Under the pieces are notes generated by a model. The model saw only the letters and a program-made list of their open reading frames with translations, was not told the origin of the DNA and ran no database searches. From contig OX442319.1 of assembly GCA_949358305.1 (NCBI GenBank), positions 11,718,001-11,782,000 of the forward strand: a stretch of 64,000 bases of DNA. The letters run 5' to 3'. The DNA comes from Strigamia acuminata. Taxonomy: Eukaryota > Arthropoda > Chilopoda > Geophilomorpha > Linotaeniidae. Positions 1 through 11,675 of this stretch are shown piece after piece; positions within the stretch are counted from its first letter, which is position 1, and each line of letters begins with the position of its first letter. The translations under genes and the position numbers were made by a program.

Positions 1-264
1 CACACATTCGGATTCGATGGCCTATCGCGGCGGCACATTGTGTGGCATAGCGCGGCACGTTGCAATTGCTAATGCTACGGTCGACGGCGATTCGCATGCG
101 CTATCCGCTGCATCAAACCCCAAATACCCATCATCGTTTACACAAATGCGCATTGCAACGTGGAGGCGCATTCGAGTCCTTTTCCCAAGCGTTGAAAAAG
201 GACAAAACTCGTATTCGATTCGAAAGCGAATCGAATACGATTTTTGTCCTTTTTCAACGCAAAA

Positions 265-912
265 TTGTATTCGACTCGTTTTCGAGTCGAATACGAGTTT
301 TGCCCTTCTTCAACGCGAAATCGTATTCGACTCGTTTTCGAGTCGAATACGAGTTTTGCCCTTCTTCAACGCGAAATCGTATTCGACTCGTTTTCGAGTC
401 GAATACGAGTTTTGCCCTTCTTCAACGCGAAATTGTATTCGACTCGTTTTCGAGTCGAATACGAGTTTTGCCCTTCTTCAACGCGAAATCGTATTCGACT
501 CGTTTTCGAGTCGAATACGAGTTTTGCCCTTCTTCAACGCGAAATCGTATTCGACTCGTTTTCGAGTCGAATACGAGTTTTGCCCTTCTTCAACGCGAAA
601 TCGTATTCGACTCGTTTTCGAGTCGAATACGAGTTTTGCCCTTCTTCAACGCGAAATTGTATTCGACTCGTTTTCGAGTCGAATACGAGTTTTGCCCTTC
701 TTCAACGCGAAATCGTATTCGACTCGTTTTCGAGTCGAATACGAGTTTTGCCCTTCTTCAACGCGAAATCGTATTCGACTCGTTTTCGAGTCGAATACGA
801 GTTTTGCCCTTCTTCAACGCGAAATCGTATTCGACTCGTTTTCGAGTCGAATACGAGTTTTGCCCTTCTTCAACGCGAAATCGTATTCGACTCGTTTTCG
901 AGTCGAATACGA
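265..912. repeat. 56-bp tandem hairpin array (about 12 units)
   Basis: Each unit has the stem CGTATTCGACTCG, a TTTT loop and the complementary stem CGAGTCGAATACG, then a 26-base spacer containing GCCCTTCTTCAACGCG. The hairpin centre recurs every 56 bases from about 273 to 889. The spacer also occurs in reverse complement in the right array (1862-2555), so the two arrays could fold on each other. Confidence 0.92.
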
Positions 913-1861
913 GATAGTCGATGACCCGTTCCCGGACTTTGACTCGTACGACTCGTATTCGAGATGTATTCGAGATGTATTCGAATCGTATTCGAGTCGT
1001 ATTCGAGATGGTCGATGATTTCCACTCGCTCGTATACGCGTTGTATACGAGCTCGTATTTTGATCGTAATCGTAAACGAATCGTTTACAAGTCGTATACA
1101 AGTTGTATACGACGTGTATACACCTCGTATACGAACGAAGTTTGGAAAATCCACCGGATACTTACTACGACATGAAAACACATAGTAGTCACATACGTCT
1201 TATTTGGAAATTGTGTTTTCACAAACTTCGTTCGTATACGAGGTGTATACACGTCGTATACAACTTGTATACGACTTGTAAACGTTTCGTTTACGATTAC
1301 GATCAAAATACGAGCTCGTATACAACGCGTATACGAGTCGAATACGAATCGAATTCGAGTCGTATTCGAGATGGTCGATGATTTCCACTCGCTCGTATAC
1401 GCGTTGTATACGAGCTCGTATTTTGATCGTAATCGTAAACGAATCGTTTACAAGTCGTATACAAGTTGTATACGACGTGTATACACCTCGTATACGAACG
1501 AAGTTTGGAAAATCCACCGGACACTTACTACGACATGAAAACACATAGTAGTCACATACGTCTTATTTGGAAATTGTGTTTTCACAAACTTCGTTCGTAT
1601 ACGAGGTGTATACACGTCGTATACAACTTGTATACGACTTGTAAACGATTCGTTTACGATTACGATCAAAATACGAGCTCGTATACAACGCGTATACGAG
1701 CGAGTGGAAATCATCGACCATCTCGAATACGACTCGAATTCGATTCGTATTCGATTCGAATACGATTCGAATTCGATTCGAATACGAATACGATCAAAAT
1801 ACGAACTCGTAACAACTCGAATACAAATCAAAGTCCGGGAAACAAAAATCGACCATCTCGT

Positions 1862-2555
1862 ATACGATTCGAAAGCGAATCGAATACGATTTCGCGTTGA
1901 AGAAGGGCAAAATTCGCATTCGACTCGAAAACGAGTCGAATACGAATTCGCATTCGACTCGAAAACGAGTCGAATACGATTTCGCGTTGAAGAAGGGCAA
2001 AATTCGCATTCGACTCGAAAACGAGTCGAATACGATTTCGCGTTGAAGAAGGGCAAAACTCGCATTCGACTCGAAAACGAGTCGAATACGATTTCGCGTT
2101 GAGAAAGGGCAAAATTCGCATTCGACTCGAAAACGAGTCGAATACGATTTCGCGTTGAAGAAGGGCAAAACTCGCATTCGACTCGAAAACGAGTCGAATA
2201 CGATTTCGCATTCGACTCGAAAACGAGTCGAATACGATTTCGCGTCGAAGAAGGGCAAAATTCGCATTCGACTCGAAAACGAGTCGAATACGATTTCGCG
2301 TTGAAGAAGGGCAAAACTCGCATTCGACTCGAAAACGAGTCGAATACGATTTCGCGTTGAGAAAGGGCAAAATTCGCATTCGACTCGAAAACGAGTCGAA
2401 TACGATTTCGCGTTGAAGAAGGGCAAAACTCGCATTCGACTCGAAAACGAGTCGAATACGATTTCGCATTCGACTCGAAAACGAGTCGAATACGATTTCG
2501 CGTCAAAGAAGGGCAAAATTTGCATTCGACTCGAAAACGAGTCGAATACGAGATC
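1862..2555. repeat. Inverted-orientation hairpin array
   Basis: Same hairpin units as at 265-912 but reverse-complemented, with spacers of two lengths: the full spacer with GAAGAAGGGC, and a short form in which two hairpins are nearly adjacent. It repeats at 15025-15718 with the same order of variants, which shows that the two arrays share a recent origin. Confidence 0.9.
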
Positions 2556-2911
2556 ATTTTTTGATCTGGGTCGTGAATGCGTCCGTATGTCACGCGAACG
2601 CGTGTTGGAGTCGATTCCGAGTTCGTATTCCATCTTGAACGCGCATTGGAGACGTAAACCAGTTTATTTTACCCACTCTCGCTCGATCCCGCTTCATCGC
2701 TCCTTGTCGCTCCTGTGAAAAAAAATACATGAGAATGTGCAGAAATGAACCTTCCAATACTCACATGAAAATTGACAACCTTGACACAAAACAGTCTATT
2801 GACACTCCCAACACCACCCCGGACGTTTTCCGGAAGAGTTTGGTCCACCCGGAATCCCCAGAATAGTCGCCCCCGAAATGCGGATTTCACGGAAGCCAAT
2901 CCGCGAAAAGG

Positions 2912-4330
2912 ATATGTTTTTAGCGGCGCGCCGACGCGTCCGCCACGCCCGTCTGGAGAGCTTAACCTTATGGCGCGCATGCGGATTTCTCGGAGTGCGA
3001 AAGGGACCCTATTTTTAACATTACGGCGGCCTATACCTTGACCCCCTGTTCGCAGTCTCATGGCTGATTTTGCGGATTTCACTTATTTGTATATTCCGCA
3101 CGATCGCGCGCGTTTTATCAACCTTGGGAAAGCCGCTTTCTCAAATTTGCAAATTCCACATTGTGTGAACATGCTACAACGCTTCTGTGCGCGTCAATAA
3201 AAAAAAAAACCGATTAGAAATGAAATTCAGGGTTTTGTTAAAATAAAAATTATACAATATAATCAGTCTATAATGCTTCTATAATGCTGTTGGTTTAATC
3301 AGCACATTGTAATCGTGTGAAAACACGCGCGCTCGCAATAATACATTACCCAATGTACTTGCACTGGCATGGACCCATCAGTGCGCACTTTCCCGTGCGT
3401 GCTGCTTGCACTATTTACATCAATTGTTGCTCCACAGGTTGCGCGACCTGCCGGGCAGTTAAGACGTACTAGAATAACCTCAGGATTTGATAAAACCTGA
3501 TTTTTGGATGACACTAAGTAAATGGCAGTGAATGTGAGATGTGAGATACACGATGAATTTAATAAAATTTATATTTCCTAATCATGGGATTGGTTTCACG
3601 TTTCATAATCCAACAATTAAGTAGAATATCATTATTGCAATTGATTAAAACAAATTTTTTTTACAAATTCTTTGGTTTTACATTTTAAATTTATTTTCCA
3701 ATAGTTGGCACCATCGCAATTGCTGCGAGTTTAAAACACTGCATTCAGCAGAATTTACTGCACTTTCAAATCAAGGCCAGGCATACCTACTGCAAAGTAA
3801 TGTATAAACCATAAAGAAGCCTTTGATTCGGAATTGCCTGTAGGTAATTCTGCGCTGGTCTCCAATGGAAATGTCCGCGCCGGTCTTCCGTGCACGGGAA
3901 GTCCACAGAAAGTCCGTGCATTCCGTGCGCTGGGAGTCCGTGCGTCGTACCGCGTGATCTTGCATTGTTTTTTGTGGGCTTTTCCTGATTAGGATTACTT
4001 CCTTTTTAACTCTTGAAGAATTAAGTTTGTTTTTTTTGCTCCAAAACGTCCCAAAACGCCTGAAAATCGCGCAACTCGAGGCAAAACATTACAGTGTGTA
4101 TTCAAATCAAAACTAGCTACAAATACATGCTGAAATTAGCTAAATTTTCAAATTTTTTGGCTTTCAAGAAGTAATGGAAACATTTGACATAACGTGGATC
4201 AGTTGCATTCAAAAACTAAAATATTTTGTGTTTTACTTCAATTTTAAACTAAAAATGATGTCATTTCCTGTTTAAACCCCTGTTAAAGCTTGAAATACAT
4301 TTTAACTAAAAGAAATAAGTTTGTTTTTTT
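2912..4330. other. Intergenic stretch without a recognisable gene
   Basis: Copy 1 of the satellite stops matching copy 2 after base 2911. What follows has GC-rich patches (2925-3060) and then AT-rich sequence. Short open frames (for example 2669-3082 and 3299-3514, minus) show no domain, no conserved context and no repeat in the window. I see no gene here. Confidence 0.6.
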
Positions 4331-4337
4331 CTTCGGC

Positions 4338-7300
4338 AGTGACGTGTACACACGAGCACGCCTGAGAACGCCAAAAAATGCTAAAAAACGCTCAAAAACG
4401 CCTGAAAATCGCGCAACTCGAGGCAAAACATTAATTTTTCATCTTTATTTCAACTTTTGTGACGTTTAAAATTGTGTTCTCATGTTTTTTGCCTCAAGTT
4501 GCATTGTCATCTGGCGTTTTGGAGTGTTTTTATGTGTTCGCAGGCGTTCGCAGGCGTTTTTTGGCGTTGTCACTCACTCAAGTGGCCATTTTTAGCATTT
4601 TCCGTAGTAAAAATGGCCGTTTTTCGTCAAAATGGCCATTTTTAGCCATTTTTCAGAGTAAAAATGTTTTTTTTTCACCGTTTTTATAGTAAAATGGCCA
4701 TTTTTAGTCGTTTTTTTAATCAAAAATGGCCGTTTTTATCGTTGAAACGTTATTAAAATGTAACGTTTCAATGGCGTTTTGATCTCGCCTCATTTCCGGT
4801 TTTGAAAATTAATAAACGCCCCGGCGTTTATTCGAGGCAACACCCAACTTGGGCTTTTATTCGCGTCGCACCGCATCATCATCTCACCTTGCCTCCCGTC
4901 TTGAAAATTTATAAACGCCCCGGCGTTTATTCAAGGCAAACCATTGTTTATGTAAGTTTTTCCTGATTAGGGTTACTTCCTTTAGAAGAAACACGTTTAT
5001 TTCTTCTCGCTTAATCTTGAGTCGTGATCTCGCCTCGTTTCTGGTCTTAAAAATTAATAAACACCCCGGCTTTTATTCAAGGCAATACGGTACGTTTATG
5101 AAACCCAACTTGGGCTTTCATTTTAAAAAAAGCGCGTGTTCTTACGTCGAACTAAGAGATACAGGTGAATTAGCAACGCCTAATTTGATTTAATAAATAA
5201 AGCAAACAACATCTCGCCTCACTTCTGGCGTTTGTTCGAGGCAAGCCATTGTTTTTGCATTTTTTTTCCTGATTAGGGTTACTTCCTTTTTAACTCTTGA
5301 AGAAATAAGTATGTTTTTTTTACTCGGCAGTGACGTGTACGCGCGAGTACGCCTGAGAACGCCAAAAAATACTCCAAAACGCCTGAAAATCGTGCAACTC
5401 GAGGCAAAACATTAATTGTTTATTTTTGTTTCAACTTTTGTAACGTTTACAATTGTGTTCTCATGTTTTTTGCCTCAAGTTGCATTGTCATTTTGCGTTT
5501 TGGGGCGTTTTTAGGCATTTTTAGGCATTTGCGGGCGTTCTTGGGCGTTTTTTGGCGTTGTCATTCAATCAAATGGCCATTTTTAGCCATTTTTAGCCAT
5601 TTTTCATAGAAAAATGGTTATTTTTAGCCGTTTTTCATCCAAAATGGCCGTTTTTCATCCAAAAGGGCCGTTTTTCATCCAAAATGGAATAATTGTTGTG
5701 TCCGGATTTTATGTCATTTATTGTCTTAATTAAAGTTAACAAAGTGTCTTTAATTTTTGCTTTTCTTGAATTTCAGCTTTTTAGATATTTTTACATATTA
5801 AACTTTCATTTTTTGTGATTTATTAAAAGTTACAGTGTTTTCATGAATTTTAGTGTCTATGATATTGATATTATCTTTATTCATTGCTATTTAAAGTTTT
5901 ATTACTTCTCTGTGTCTTATTTCTTTAATTCTTGCTCATTTTGTGTGATTTTGGATGATTTTTAGTGCATTCGTCGATTTACAGATCACTTGCGTAAGAC
6001 GCGTGACGTCATATTTCTTAATCTAGTTCGGTTGTGTTCAAACTTCTAACCTTTTGTTTGGACCTTATTCTTGTGTTATGGATAGGTTTTAGAATTGATT
6101 TAGACTAATTTGGGGGTGATCTGTCGATTGGTTTGCTTTATTTTTGTCCCGGAACGGTCGTTTTGTCGTTTCGAGCGTTCGTTGTCGGTACGCACTTGTG
6201 CGCTGCTGACCGAGTTCATTCCGTTCGGCAAACGATTATTTTCAAGTGTTCTTTTAATAAATAGTGCTTTTGTTGTAGGAAATTACATTTCCTAATGTTA
6301 TTTTATTCAATACAGTGTGTATTCTTGATTTTATTCTTGTGTTGAAATTCAAATGTCGTGTTTTGCCGCTCTAGCGGATTTGAAGTGGGCGCCATGTTGG
6401 ATTTCCCCGCTAATTTCTTTATTTATCCATTTCATTTGTCTTTTTGAAAATGAATAAACGCCCCGGCGTTTATGCGAGGCAAGCCATAGTTTTTGTAGGT
6501 TCTTTCCTGATTAGGGTTACTTGTGACGTGCACGCGCGAGCTCGCCCGAGGACGCCAAAAAAAGCTCAAAAACGCCCCAAAACGCCTGAAAATCGCGCAA
6601 CTCGAAGCAAAAAATTACAGTTTGAATTCAAATCAAAACTAACCACAAATACATGCTACAATTAGGTAAATTTTCAAATTTTTTATCAATAAATGATGAC
6701 TTTCAAGAAGTATGACAACATTTGACAAAATTTAGACCAGTTGCATTTAAAAACTAAAATATTTTGTGTTTTACTTCAATTTTAAACCAAAAATGACGTC
6801 ATTTTTTGTTTAAACCGGCGTTTATTTGAGGCAAACACGCCGCTGAGAACGCCAAAAAATGCTCAAAAACACTCCAAAAGGCCTGAAAATCGCGCAACTT
6901 GAGGCAAAAAATTAATTTTTCATCTTTGTTTCAACTTTTGTGACGTTTAAAATTGTGTTTTCAAGTTTTATGCCTCAAGTTGCATTGTCATCTGGCGTTT
7001 TGGGGCGTTTTGGGGCGTTCGCAGGCGTTTGCACGCGTTTTTTGGCATTGTCACTCACTCAAGTGGCCATTTTTAGCCAATTTTCGAAGTAAAAATGGCC
7101 TTTTTTTATTAAAATGGCCATTTTCAGCCATTTGTCATAGTAAAAATGGCCATTTTCAGCCATTTTTTATAGTAAAAGTGGCCATTTTTCATCCAAAATG
7201 GCCGTTTTTCATCCAAAATGACCATTTTTATCATTGACACGCTATAAAAATGTAACGTTTCAATGGCGTTTTGACGAAACCGGTAAGTTTTGAAATTTCC

Positions 7301-7800
7301 CGTGTCCCGTTATTGTGACTCCTCGTCCGGTTTCTCAGAACCGAAACCCTAATACAGGTGAATTAGTGACGCCTAATTTGTTTCAACAAATAAAGCAAAC
7401 AACATCTCGCCTCACTTCCAGTCTTGAAAATTAGTAAACGCCCCGGCGTTTATTCGAGGCAAGCCGTTGTTTTTACAGTAATTTCCTGGTTAGGGTTATT
7501 TTTTTTTTAACTCTTGAAGAAATAAGTTTGTTTTTTTCTCGCCTGCACGCGCGAGCTCGCATGAGAATGCTAAAAAATAAGCAAAAACGTTCTAAAACGC
7601 CCCAAAACGCTTCAAAATGCTCCAAAAAGCCTGAAAATCGTGCCACTCAAAGCAAAAAATTATGTTTGCATGTTTTTTGCCTCAAGTTGCACGGTTATCT
7701 GGCGTTTTGGTGCGTTCTTGGGGCGTTTTGGTGCGTTCTTGGGGCGTTTTCGGGCGTTTTTTTGGCGTTGTCACTCACTCCCGCACTTTGCTGTCTTGTT
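4338..7800. repeat. Degenerate foldback modules
   Basis: About five diverged copies of one module occur (near 4338-4590, 5325-5575, 6527-6640, 6828-7060 and 7540-7780). Most have a left arm with GCCTGAAAATCGCGCAACTC and GAGGCAAAA and an inverted right arm with TTGCCTCAAGTTGCA and TCTGGCGTTTTGG. Between modules sit short hairpins (AATAAACGCC-CC-GGCGTTTATT at 4810, 4912, 6452, 7435 and 8140), the block CCTGATTAGGGTTACTTCC, and short tandem runs of GGCCATTTTTAGCCATTTT. There is no coding frame. The modules may be old MITEs or parts of one large non-autonomous element. Confidence 0.7.
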
Positions 7801-9459
7801 TATTACAATTTGGTTTAGCTGTTGTATTTATTTTTATTTGTTTTATGGTTATTTAATGTGTTTTTGTAGCATTCAAAATGTTTTGTTGCCTAATTTCTCG
7901 TTTTGGCGCCAACTGTTTGTTTGACAACGCCGTGTCAGAATTTAGGGATGATTCTGCTTTGGTTTCTAATTAAAAAAAAAATGTTGTTTTAATTTCAATT
8001 GTAACTGCTTATTATAACGTTATTATTAGTATTTTGTAAAGGTTCATTTTTTTTCCATGTTAATAAAAAATGAAGTAACTTTCGGTGAAAAAAAAAACAG
8101 TTAAATGCGGATCAAAATTAAACACACACGAGAAGTTTAATAAACGTCCCGGCGTTTATTCGAGGCAATACGGTACATTTGTGAAACCCAACTTGGAACC
8201 CGAAAATAACGTGGGGCCGTCTGAACACCTGGATTTGAATTTTCGTCTACGCGCGCGCCGACGCATGGGGAATGCGGGGTGGGGTTCCTTCCCAGTGTTC
8301 CGAACGAGTCAATTTCACCCCGAAAATATCCCGAAATTGCTGATACATGCATTTCGAGCCAGAAATATTGATCTTCATGTAAATTTTGATTGTTTAGCTT
8401 TTTTTTGAAATTTTACAAATTTTTCTCATCTCCTGCCTTCCTCGCTCATTTAACACCAAAATGGCCTGCATTGAGGATTTTTCCCATAATCCTTTTCACA
8501 CGTATGGAGCGCAAACAGTCGCAATAAATGAAATCAGCGGAATTCGGCCTTGAGTTTGCGACGCCATCTTGAATACGAGTAACAGCACAGTATGGTGTCA
8601 ATTATTCGAACTGATCGTAAGGCATGGGACAAAAATTGATTAAAAACGAACAAACATGATTAAAAATCAACAAAAATCGACTGAAATCGGACAATAATCA
8701 ATTCAGAATGACAAATAACGATTAAAATTGGCAAAAATTGTCACAAATAGAGAAAAACCGATTAAAAATCAGCAAGAAACCAATAGAAATTGATAAAATC
8801 AAATAAAAATTAACAAATATCCATTTTGTTTGCTTTTAAACAAATTAAGAACTTTGAAAACACACGACAATTTTAAACAGTAAACACCGGGGTCAAATAA
8901 GCGCCGCTACTCGTTTAAACACCGGGGAGGTGTTAGTGAAGTGCCTCGAGTGGAGAAATTAATAAACGCTCGAGGCACCACGGTAGGCTTATTAAACACA
9001 AAATATGAAACGCTCGATCTTCAACAGGCGCACACGCCCGAGAACACCTCGGCATGCCTCAGCACTCTCCAAGAAACGAGAAAAACCAAGGCAAAAAAAA
9101 AAAAATACACCAAAATTAGGACTAAAATCAAACACACATGGGGCCCGGAAGATTGATAACATCCCGGCATATATTCAAGGCAGTACGCCATGTTTTTTCC
9201 ACCATTTTGTAAGTTTATTTCAATATTCATAAAGTTTATTGCTTTTTGTATCATTAGTAGTATTCCCTTGTGTGATGTGGTTTTATAAATATCACACACA
9301 ACTGCTTCTGCTGTTTTCTTCACGTTTATGCTTCGTGTATGCACGTGAAGCCCTCGCACATCTTTTGAGCACCTGTACACATTTGGACACGCTCAAGGTG
9401 CTACATCGCGCGCTCAAACGCACTAGATCGCGCGCGCAAACGCGCTACATCACGCATAT
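7801..9459. other. AT-rich spacer with simple degenerate repeats
   Basis: Between 8630 and 8830 there are loose repeats of AAAATCGATTAAAAAT. At 8885-8965 lies a pair of CACCGGGG motifs. Short open frames (8085-8408, 9021-9380 minus) are not supported by any domain or codon pattern I recognise. No gene is visible. Confidence 0.5.
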
Positions 9460-9851
9460 TAGGGATAAGAACGGACCGGGATAGGGACTGGACTGGTAAT
9501 GTTTGCCCTATGCGGATACGGGACGGGACGGGATTACAGTTGCTAAATTCGTACTGCGAGGCGGAGACAATTTTCTAATTCCAGTTGTTATTTATCACTA
9601 TTAAGCCTAATATTGAGCCTGATAATGCTAAAATAAAGTAAATAAACAACAACAACAAACTCATTATTAAAAGTAAATTACACTGTATGACCAAAATATT
9701 GTTGTTTCTTTACTTTATTTTAGCATTATTAGGCCTAATATTAGGCTTAATACTGATTTATTTCAATTATGCAATCATACGCGCGTATTACGCTAACGTA
9801 ATGGACCCGGGACGGGTCGGGACCCGAAAATTGGTCCCGTTCTCATCCCTA
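9460..9851. mobile_element. hAT-type MITE (392 bp)
   Basis: The ends are inverted repeats (TAGGGATAAGAACGGACC and its counterpart GGTCCCGTTCTCATCCCTA). The element is flanked by the exact 8-bp target duplication ACGCATAT (9452-9459 and 9852-9859), the length typical of hAT transposition. The centre is itself palindromic (AATGCTAAAATAAAGTA and its complement). It has no coding capacity. Confidence 0.9.
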
Positions 9852-9859
9852 ACGCATAT

Positions 9860-10610
9860 ATATCGCAGACATATCGCGCCCACGACAAAGCACAAACCCA
9901 TGGCAGTCACCAAAGAATATTTACGCCGCTTCCACGCACGTTTTATTTTCTCACAGGCCTCTACACATTTAACTTGCGCGCGCACTTGCTACGTGCTCGT
10001 GTGGTCACAATAAATACCTAATTTTCATTAAAATAACGAATGAACGAAATCACTTCAACCACACTTGCTACGGTCGACGCATCGACGGCGATTCGCATGC
10101 GTTACCCCAAATACAGATCAAAAATCGCAGAAAACACTAATCCCGACCCAAAAACCGCCAAAATTACCCTCAACACACCCCAACAACCTTCCACCACTTA
10201 AATTACACCGGAAAAAAAACAATTTCAAACCGAAAAATCAACAAAAAAGGCCAAAAAAATATTGCAAACAAAGAGAAAAGATCAATTATCGAGGCAAATC
10301 CCCACCACAAAACAACGCATCGCCGGTAAACACTTAAGCGTACAGTGCACAACACTACTGTTTATTTTCAATGATCCAATAAATAAAATTTGAAACAAAG
10401 TTGAGTGGAATTGTACGTTTCTTGTATATTAAAGTTTTTATTTTGTTTGTTTACACTTAATTTTTTTTTTCCATCATAGAATGGCGACTCGATACTTTTG
10501 TAGCTCGAATTCACTTCGTAAACGTAATCGGTGTTCATCACGCGTCAATGCGCTCGTGCAATAGTATAGGCGCGCATACGATTTGATGCGCGCAAAACTT
10601 GCAAAACTTG
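9860..10610. other. Spacer with a relic of the satellite lead-in
   Basis: Bases 10068-10115 (GCTACGGTCGACG, GGCGATTCGCATGCG, CCCCAAATAC) match the lead-in of satellite copy 1 at 76-130, so this is probably a fragment of the same element. The rest is AT-rich with no gene. Confidence 0.55.
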
Positions 10611-11095
10611 CACGGAATTTGGGCAATTTTTGACAATTTTCAGCAGATTTTTGCCTGTATTTGACAAATTTCAGAAGATTTTTGCCTATATTTGACAAAT
10701 TTCAGAAGATTTCCTCAATCCTCAAACATTTGCTGAAATTTCTCATAAAATTTCTAAAATTAATTGAAATTTGTCTGAAATTTGTCTGCAATTTGTCAAA
10801 TATTGTCAAAAATCCGTGGAAATTTGTCAAATACTGGCAAAAATCCATGTAAATTTGTCAAAAATTGCCATAATTCGGTGCAAATTGTGTTAGACATTGG
10901 AAAAATTTATTTTAACGCTTCCAACGCGCCAGTAAATCGCGCGTGCACACGCGTGGATTTTTCGTCATAGTTGGATGCGCGCAAACCTCACGTAACTTGC
11001 GCCAAAATTTGGCAATTTTTGACAAATTTCAGCAGATTTTTGCCAGTATTTGACAAATTTCCACTGATTTTTGACAATATTTGACCCAACAACTG
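10611..11095. repeat. Degenerate tandem repeat, about 26-28 bp
   Basis: Repeated words TTTGACAAATTTCAG, AGATTTTTGCC and GGCAATTTTTGAC recur throughout. Short open frames in this stretch are by-products of the repeat. Confidence 0.7.
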
Positions 11096-11675
11096 CGCCA
11101 CGTTCCAGGCGCCGGTTTAGGCATTTTAGACCCGTTTTAGACCGTTTTAGATGGCGAAAACGTTCTCTCCATCATTTTCTACCCCTGGGTGAGGTTTTCA
11201 GCGTTCATGATTGATGAAAAAGCTGTTTTCTAACTAGCTGTCCCATTGCTAGTTTTGGCGTCAGGTTTTAGCAACCTTCCGATCCGACTCTGTCGTCTGC
11301 ACGACCTCCAAGACCGTTTTAGGGTTAATTTGAGTCAAATAATTCATTCTGGGATTGTTTTGGGTTTTTTACAAGTGTGTTTTTGTAGTTTTTATTGGTT
11401 TCAAACATTGTCAATTCTTTATACAAGTGTAACTTTCATTTCTCTGTATTTTGAGAACTTTGCATTGCAGCAAAGTTCATTTCTTGCCCCTTAATTATTG
11501 TGTAATTGTTGGTTTTCAAGCCCGTTTTTTAACAATAACTTTATTTGAAGTGCCTATTGTTTCAGGCACGTGCTTCCACGTGCCTTTTATTGTTGAGCAA
11601 TTTCTTGGGCAGTTGCGCTCCTGTTGCTAGCATTACCGCGCGTTCTCCGCGCGCGTACTCGCGCGTTTCGCATCA
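11096..11675. other. Spacer before satellite copy 2
   Basis: I see no gene. There is an imperfect palindrome GGCACGTGCTTCCACGTGCC at 11566-11585 and GC-rich CGCGCG words just before the satellite begins. Confidence 0.5.

Larger units (their letters stand above)
1..2911. repeat. Palindromic composite satellite, copy 1
   Basis: A mosaic of nested inverted repeats. After about 170 bases of lead-in there is a large palindrome (190-260), a left array of 56-bp hairpin units (265-912), a centre made of short palindromes such as GTATAC, GAGCTC and GTTTAC (915-1860), and a right array whose units are the reverse complement of the left ones (1862-2555). The part from about 1380 to 2911 recurs almost unchanged 13163 bases further on (to 16074). 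All long open frames here exist on both strands because the repeat units lack stop codons; they share no features with proteins. The organisation resembles foldback-type elements with long, internally repetitive inverted ends, but no transposase or clean target-site duplication is visible. Confidence 0.9.

Noticed and set aside
265-912. Possible CRISPR array (regular 56-bp units)
   Set aside because: Spacers are identical rather than unique, there are no cas genes, and the surroundings are eukaryotic with spliced genes.
17-2633. Long open frames on both strands (up to 381 residues, with repeated FDSFSSRIRVLPFFNAK)
   Set aside because: They are translations of stop-free palindromic satellite units, occur in overlapping frames on both strands and have no protein features.
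2669-3082. 137-residue minus-strand frame in GC-rich sequence
   Set aside because: It starts inside the satellite flank that is duplicated at 15832-16074, where the corresponding frame is cut short. No domain was recognised.
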